In this document: in pieces, positions 35,215-39,900 of the stretch
Layout: every line of letters begins with the position of its first letter
Position numbering within the stretch: position 1 is the stretch's first letter
DNA from: Lachnospiraceae bacterium
GTDB lineage: Bacteria > Bacillota > Clostridia > Lachnospirales > Lachnospiraceae
NCBI GenBank assembly: GCA_022774705.1
Contig: JALFLM010000153.1
Span: 1 to 39,900 of the forward strand
Direction: 5' to 3'
DNA: 39,900 bases
Position numbers and translations under genes: made by a program
Notes under the pieces: generated by a model
The model's database searches: none
Told to the model about the DNA's origin: nothing
The model's input: only the letters and a program-made list of their open reading frames with translations

Positions 35215-35991
35215 ATTATTGGTCTGCTCATAGAGGAAGCGGATGGTTTCGTAGATTTCCTGGAAGTTGATGGTGCAGGTGCCGTTCCAGATGGTGACGG
35301 GGATCTGGTCGTGGAAGGTGTAGATGGTTATGAGGGCATCGTGTTCCAGGTCATAGACCAGGATTGTTTTTTTATCGGGGTCTATGAGCCAGTACTCCCG
35401 GACACCGGCGTTGAGATATTTATTCAGCTTGATGACGGCATCTTTTTTTCTGGTGGCGGGAGAGAGGATTTCTATGATGAAGTCGGGGGCTCCGTATATG
35501 CCCCGGCTGGTGATTTTGCTTCGGTCACATACGATAGCAATATCCGGCTGCAGCATGGTTTTATCATCGCAGTCCAGCTGTACATCGATGGGAGAGATGA
35601 TGGGAAGGCAGCTGCCTCCATGTGCCATCACGTGATTGAGCAGTCTGGTGTGTAATGCACCTGCAATCAGCTGATGAATGGATGTGGGTGCGGCCATCTC
35701 ATAAATCACCCCATCAATCAGTTCTGCCCGCTGATCATCGGGAAGGTTGTAGTAATCCTTCAGAGTACAGGTTCCCTGCTTAATGTTATAAGAAGCAGTC
35801 TCGCGTATGCAGGCCGCTTCTTTTTTTTGAAAAATACGTTCCAGCGCACAGAGGGTCTCATAGCGGGGCGCGCGGGTTGCTCCGCGGAAAATCTTCTGTA
35901 CAGTTCCCAGCGGAACACCGGATAATCTGGAAATCTGCTGGTAAGAGTAGCCGAGTTCGATTTTGCGCTGCTTCATTTCTTCGATGGTCAT
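35212..35991 (-). CDS. XRE-type HTH fused to a Uma2-family nuclease domain
   Basis: A 259-residue fusion. I choose ATG at 35991 (minus strand) because AAGGAGG lies eight bases before it; an in-frame ATG 12 codons upstream lacks a site. Residues 1-60 form an HTH (KQRKIELGYSYQQISRLSGV, PLGTVQKIFRG). Residues about 75-250 are a Uma2 (DUF820) domain of the restriction-endonuclease-like fold: QPDIAIVCD supplies the Asp, DFIIEILSP the Glu and VIKLNKYLNAGVREYWLIDP the Lys, so the nuclease core looks intact. The fusion suggests sequence-guided DNA action or self-regulation. No partner gene is next to it. A dyad lies upstream at 36066-36102. Confidence 0.88.
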   Translation of the reverse strand: MTIEEMKQRKIELGYSYQQISRLSGVPLGTVQKIFRGATRAPRYETLCALERIFQKKEAACIRETASYNIKQGTCTLKDYYNLPDDQRAELIDGVIYEMAAPTSIHQLIAGALHTRLLNHVMAHGGSCLPIISPIDVQLDCDDKTMLQPDIAIVCDRSKITSRGIYGAPDFIIEILSPATRKKDAVIKLNKYLNAGVREYWLIDPDKKTILVYDLEHDALITIYTFHDQIPVTIWNGTCTINFQEIYETIRFLYEQTNN

Positions 35992-36065
35992 AGGGAGAAC
36001 CTCCTTTTTTGCATTATGTTTTTGCACTGCTGTAAATTCAATAGTAGGCTAAATATAGCATAAAA

Positions 36066-36132
36066 ATAGTATTAAAACAACCGTTTTGTAAATAAATACT
36101 ATATAATGAATGTACGTTCCTATAAAACGGTT
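36066..36132. promoter_or_regulatory. Inverted repeats between the Uma2 fusion and the secreted-protein gene
   Basis: ATAGTAT (36066-36072) and ATACTAT (36096-36102) form one dyad; AACCGTTTT (36079-36087) and AAAACGGTT (36124-36132) form a second, interleaved with it. A TATAAT lies at 36102-36107. The interleaving in a divergent gap suggests operators, possibly for the HTH-Uma2 protein. Confidence 0.45.
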
Positions 36133-36235
36133 CCCGGCGTAAATTATTATTCGGGATGGAGCAGTGCAAAAGTGTGAAAATTGCGAAATAATAATGTTAG
36201 TAAAGGAAAAAGTCTGATTTTAGAGAATAAAGTAC

Positions 36236-36264
36236 TTGACTATATTTCTGAAAAGTTCTATGAT
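36236..36264 (+). promoter_or_regulatory. Promoter of the FN3/Big2 secreted protein gene
   Basis: TTGACT at 36236-36241 and TATGAT at 36259-36264 with a 17-base spacer, close to the AGGAGG site and the start. Confidence 0.75.
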
Positions 36265-36290
36265 ACAAGAAAAAAAGGAGGTCATGTAAT

Positions 36291-37991
36291 ATGAGGTTAA
36301 TTAAGTATTTAATGTTACGTGCAAAATGGTGCGGAATCGCGGTGATTTTGTCGCTTGCGATGTCAATTTCGGCGAGTGCTGATGGAACGGGTGGAGCGGC
36401 TGGTCAAACAACTTCAGTGAGTACGGAAGAAGTTCTGGTTGAGGAAACATCGCCTGTTAAACTGGCAGTTGGAATTCCGGCGGCTCCTTCATTGAGGAAA
36501 CTGACTGTTGCTTCAGGAACAAGTCTGAGACTTACCTGGGGAAAGGTTTCCGGTGCTTCAGGATATACGATTTATCGTAAAAACAGTTCTGGAAAATGGG
36601 AATGGATAAAGACGATTGCGAGCGGAAACACAACCTCTTACACAGATACCGGACTGCAGTATGGAAAAAAATATATCTATACAGTAAAGGCGTATCGTGT
36701 ATCAGGTGATAAAAGAGTTTACAGCAGCTACGATAAAAGCGGACTGACCGCAGTACTGCCGAAAAAACCGGGTGTGAAAGCATCATTGACCGCTTATAAA
36801 AGCAAAACAGTTGTCCTGTCAGTGACAAACCGTGCATCGATGGATACGATTTCATACAAATCATCGGACACTTCCATTGCAACAGTAGGTTCTTCCAGCG
36901 GAAAGGTTGTGGGTAAAAAAACAGGTACCTGTACGATTACAACAACAGTTAAGCGGGGCAGCAGTAAATATACATCCAAAACGAAAGTGACAGTCAAAAC
37001 TGTTAAGCTGGGCAACAGCGCCAACAATAAGCTGGCTTCAGCAGCGATGGTAACAGGAGGGTTTGCAGTAACCAGCGGGGATTATACCTATTTTACCGCA
37101 GCTGAGCGTGGTATTTACAGAGTAAAAACATCTGACGGAAGCGGAAGCAAATGTATTTATGATATTTATAAGAAAAAAGGAGACCGGGTCAAATCCATCA
37201 GTGCCTATGGAGATTATCTGTACTTCATTTATACATATAACAGTGAAAAGGGCAGTTATTTGCTGCGTATAAAAAAGGATGGTTCTTCAAAGAAAACCAT
37301 TTGTAAAACCGGTGAATACTGTATTGCAAATGATTATTTATATTATATATATGATGACGGCTCGATTTATCGTCAGAAAATCGGAAACACCTCAGCTGAA
37401 AAGATAATGACTATTCCAGATCAGAACTATGTAAACAGTATGTTCTGTGACGGAGTCCGGCTTTATCTGAATATGTCGACCGATTCACCTGAACATTCAT
37501 ACTTTGTTTATTGCATGAATCCCTCCGGCTCAGGTGGTAAAAAGATTATTGCTTCTAAAAATTATGCGTTGATGTTCGGTATGACAGGCAATAAGATTTT
37601 TTATTTCACCAGAAATATTTCAAAAGAAACATTAGCTTTACAGACCTGTTCCTATGACGGTTCAGGTAAAAAGACCATAGTAGTGTTGAATAATTATCAG
37701 TATAATGGTTTTGCTACGGATGGAGATTATATTTATTTTTATCCTACATCGGAAAACGCCAATATTGAGCGGATTGCAGTTGATGGAACCGGACGAAAGA
37801 CAATACTGAAAAACAATCATTATTGTTATAATTTTACTGGAATCAATATAGCAGGAAATCACTTGATGTTTTCGGATAATTATTGGGTAAACGGGCAATG
37901 TTATATTGATATTAAGATGTTAAGTATGTCGGGCAAACTGATTAAACAGGTGCTGAAAACAGAAATTGCAAGAGGGTGGGATTATTATTAA
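36291..37991 (+). CDS. Secreted FN3-Big2 protein with probable DUF5050 propeller
   Basis: A 566-residue exported protein. The signal peptide (about 1-31) ends in SISASA. Residues about 60-155 form a fibronectin type III domain (LRLTWGKVSGASGYTIYRK, TGLQYGKKYIYTVKAY); about 157-235 form a bacterial Ig-like Big2 domain (SSDTSIATVGSSSGKVVGKK). The rest holds repeating units with YLYFIYT, DYLYYIYDDGSIYR and DGDYIYFYP wording, typical of the DUF5050 beta-propeller. No LPXTG or other anchor is seen. AGGAGG precedes ATG 36291. Probably a surface or secreted binding protein; ligand unknown. DNA is AT-richer than the core genes. Confidence 0.87.
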   Translation: MRLIKYLMLRAKWCGIAVILSLAMSISASADGTGGAAGQTTSVSTEEVLVEETSPVKLAVGIPAAPSLRKLTVASGTSLRLTWGKVSGASGYTIYRKNSSGKWEWIKTIASGNTTSYTDTGLQYGKKYIYTVKAYRVSGDKRVYSSYDKSGLTAVLPKKPGVKASLTAYKSKTVVLSVTNRASMDTISYKSSDTSIATVGSSSGKVVGKKTGTCTITTTVKRGSSKYTSKTKVTVKTVKLGNSANNKLASAAMVTGGFAVTSGDYTYFTAAERGIYRVKTSDGSGSKCIYDIYKKKGDRVKSISAYGDYLYFIYTYNSEKGSYLLRIKKDGSSKKTICKTGEYCIANDYLYYIYDDGSIYRQKIGNTSAEKIMTIPDQNYVNSMFCDGVRLYLNMSTDSPEHSYFVYCMNPSGSGGKKIIASKNYALMFGMTGNKIFYFTRNISKETLALQTCSYDGSGKKTIVVLNNYQYNGFATDGDYIYFYPTSENANIERIAVDGTGRKTILKNNHYCYNFTGINIAGNHLMFSDNYWVNGQCYIDIKMLSMSGKLIKQVLKTEIARGWDYY

Positions 37992-38316
37992 TTAATGTGC
38001 AAAAACTCCTGGTATAATATTTGTATCGCGGGCATCTGATGAAATGCTGAACGGCAGAGAACAAAACATAATCGGGGTTTTGTTCTCTGCTGTTTTTGAA
38101 TATTCGCAACAGCTTATTGAAAATCAAAGAGATTTGGGAATAAAACACTCATGCGGGCAATCCGGGTGCCCGCACTACGATACCTGAAATCAGATGTTTC
38201 CGACTTCCTGTGGGAGATCGGAAAATGGACTTCTACAGTAAGATAAAAATCCGGCTGTAAACATGATGATCTCTACTATATACAGTGAGATGGGGTTTGA
38301 AGAAAGGAAGGATAGA
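37992..38316. other. Intergenic region between two secreted-protein genes
   Basis: It contains the terminator at 38054 and a second hairpin, GCGGGCA (38153-38159) with TGCCCGC (38167-38173), that lacks a T run. No gene was seen. Confidence 0.5.
38054..38097 (+). terminator. Terminator after the FN3/Big2 gene
   Basis: A perfect 14-bp stem (38054-38067 with 38077-38090) followed by TGTTTTT. Confidence 0.85.
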
Positions 38317-39804
38317 ATGAAAAAAAATAATTGGAGAAGGTTTTTTGGATTTGTGCTGGCACTGGTGCTCATGTTGACCTGCGTACCTGTAACGGGACTG
38401 GCGGAAACGGGAGAAATCAAAAATGATTCTCAGCTCACAGTTGAATTTGCTGGTGGAGATGGCACAATAGATAATCCGTATCAAATCGAAACTGCTGAGC
38501 AGATGAATGCAATTCGAAATGATCTGTCAGCACATTATATTTTAGCAAATGATATCGATTTGAGTGAATTCGAAAGTTGGGAACCAATTGGTAACGAGAA
38601 TAGTGCTTTTTCAGGAACATTTGATGGGGCGGATTACACAATTTCCAATATGTTTATTAGTAATTATTTTAGATACATTGGTCTGTTTGGTTACGCTGAT
38701 AGTGCGAGTAGTATCAAAAATGTTTCACTGGTTAATGTGAAAATTTTTGTTTCAGCAGCAGACGTTGATTCACACTTGGCATGCGGTGTTTTAGCGGGTG
38801 GAGATGCTGGAACCATTTCCCAAATAACAACGGAAGGGGAAATTGATTTACAATTTGATCATAATGTAGACTGTGGTGGAATAGTAGGGAATGGCTCACC
38901 ATCTTATTCGATATCTAGAGTAGATATATCAGTGAATTCCAATGATACAGTAAATTCAGGAGGTATTTCTGGAACTGGTCACCCAACATATTGTATTAAT
39001 TATGGTAACATACATACAATAACAGAGAATTATCTTCAAACGGGAGGTATTTCCGGACATACTGCTGAGAATATTTTTTATTGTGTTAATTATGGAAATG
39101 TTTGTGGATATGTGAGTAACTGTAGTGGAGATTCAACTGGTCATAATCATTGCAACGTTGGAGGTATTGTTGGATGGTCATTAGCGGATGAGGTGTCATA
39201 TTGTGTGAATTTTGGAGATATTTACGCAGAAGGACATGGTATATCTGGTGGCTACACAACTATTGATGGAACTGCAGGTGGTATAGTAGGCGTAAATGGT
39301 TATAAAAATTCAGGTGGAACTCATGTTAGGCATTCTAGTGAAATAGCGAATTGTTATAATTTAAGCGATAACATTACTGGAATTGCGTATATAACAGAAA
39401 ATGATAAAACAGCACAATACAGTTCGCAAGCAGGGCGTATCTGTGGCTTAAATTGCTGGGCATTAAGTGATAATGGATCGCTTAAAAAAACTTTGGTAAA
39501 TGGAATTGAACCCGGCCAAACAGGAGAAACAACCAGTAATGGTGAAAATATGTCCATTGCAGAAATCAGAGTAGCAGTACAACCGATTTTAGAAGCCGTA
39601 AATGCAGAATGGACATTTGTGGATGATTCTTCAGTTTCAGGTACTTGTGGTGAAAAACTTACCTGGGTTTTAGAAGATGGGATTCTAACAATCAGTGGAA
39701 CCGGTAAAATGTTTGATTATGGCAGTGAGAATCTTCCCTGGATAGAATATACAAATGAAATGATGGAAGCGTCAAATGGAACTTATGAGGCTACAGCACC
39801 TTGA
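38317..39804 (+). CDS. Secreted glycine-rich repeat protein ending in a truncated BspA-type cap
   Basis: A 495-residue exported protein. ATG 38317 follows AAGGAAGGA; the signal peptide (about 1-29) ends in VTGLAE. GDGTIDNPYQIETAEQMNAI and FSGTFDGADYTISNMF mark the beginning of a beta-helix region as in GLUG-type surface proteins; repeats with YCVNYGNV, YCVNFGDI and GGIVG follow to about 350. The end (about 445-485, SGTCGEKLTWVLEDGILTIS) is the cap that normally leads into BspA-like leucine-rich repeats, but the frame stops soon after PWIEY with no repeat. No anchor motif. AT-rich composition suggests acquired or fast-evolving DNA. Confidence 0.82.
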   Translation: MKKNNWRRFFGFVLALVLMLTCVPVTGLAETGEIKNDSQLTVEFAGGDGTIDNPYQIETAEQMNAIRNDLSAHYILANDIDLSEFESWEPIGNENSAFSGTFDGADYTISNMFISNYFRYIGLFGYADSASSIKNVSLVNVKIFVSAADVDSHLACGVLAGGDAGTISQITTEGEIDLQFDHNVDCGGIVGNGSPSYSISRVDISVNSNDTVNSGGISGTGHPTYCINYGNIHTITENYLQTGGISGHTAENIFYCVNYGNVCGYVSNCSGDSTGHNHCNVGGIVGWSLADEVSYCVNFGDIYAEGHGISGGYTTIDGTAGGIVGVNGYKNSGGTHVRHSSEIANCYNLSDNITGIAYITENDKTAQYSSQAGRICGLNCWALSDNGSLKKTLVNGIEPGQTGETTSNGENMSIAEIRVAVQPILEAVNAEWTFVDDSSVSGTCGEKLTWVLEDGILTISGTGKMFDYGSENLPWIEYTNEMMEASNGTYEATAP

Positions 39805-39875
39805 TAATTAAATATATACCCTTATTACTCCGATTCTGTTATAATAGTTGTAACGATTTTCGGAGGTAATAAGCA

Positions 39876-39900
39876 ATGTTTGTGGAGAATAATGCATCTT
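39876..39900 (+). CDS. Start of a further gene, cut by the window edge
   Basis: ATG 39876 follows CGGAGG and a TATAAT at 39840-39845. Only eight codons (MFVENNAS) are visible, so the product cannot be named. Confidence 0.55.

Noticed and set aside
34965-35231. 88-codon open frame on the minus strand across the nested palindrome
   Set aside because: Its translation simply reads the two palindrome arms (a repeated RTCRSWC-like pattern) and there is no ribosome site.
1-39900. CRISPR array, tRNA or rRNA genes, prophage or transposase
   Set aside because: No regularly spaced direct repeats, no cloverleaf or CCA-ended segments noticed by eye, and no integrase or transposase motifs in any long frame. 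A covariance search was not possible.

Overview
The window looks like a chromosomal segment of an anaerobic Firmicute, most likely a Lachnospiraceae-type Clostridium relative. Supporting signs are strong AGGAGG-type ribosome binding sites, a T-box leader, an LCP-family cell-wall enzyme, diaminopimelate epimerase, and oxygen-defence proteins typical of anaerobes (a rubrerythrin and a flavodiiron protein with a rubredoxin tail). The species call is inference from gene content; I could not search databases. Most of the window is compact housekeeping and transport DNA. The last 4 kb is visibly AT-richer and carries secreted, repeat-type surface proteins.

Layout. 1-6000: end of a methionine aminopeptidase, a rubrerythrin with rubredoxin domains at both ends, a T-box leader whose specifier codon reads as ATC (isoleucine) in front of a BASS-family transporter, an XRE regulator, a degraded acetyltransferase remnant, and a four-module flavodiiron protein on the minus strand. 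6250-10550: endonuclease III, then a phosphatidylethanolamine operon (PAP2-type phosphatase, YbhN-type membrane protein, PssA, Psd). 10550-11530: a DMT-family exporter on the minus strand. 11900-18560: a probable sulfur amino-acid module (polar amino-acid ABC importer resembling cystine/cysteine systems, LysR regulator, O-acetylhomoserine sulfhydrylase, TauE/SafE permease). 18765-19835: LCP protein. 20042-25217: a Ugp-like ABC importer followed by a glycerophosphodiester phosphodiesterase.

25415-34949: a long co-directional run of glmM, hisC, an AI-2E-family permease, glnA, an ANTAR antiterminator with a degenerate receiver, dapF, an SGNH hydrolase, argH, a CinA/PncC-type amidohydrolase and a small conserved-looking protein. 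It links amino-sugar, nitrogen and amino-acid supply. 34985-35134 is a large nested palindrome with perfect 25-bp arms. 35212-35991 is an XRE-Uma2 fusion on the minus strand. 36291-39804 holds two secreted proteins: FN3 + Big2 + a probable DUF5050 propeller, and a glycine-rich repeat protein ending in what looks like a truncated BspA-type cap.

The most interesting items are the isoleucine T-box in front of a BASS transporter, with a palindromic element inserted between leader and gene; a dispersed palindrome family (2170, 8825, 11776, 17653); the nested palindrome at 34985; and the XRE-Uma2 fusion with an upstream dyad whose half-sites also occur upstream of the other XRE regulator. I did not see a clearly new multi-gene system, CRISPR array, prophage, transposase or tRNA/rRNA gene.
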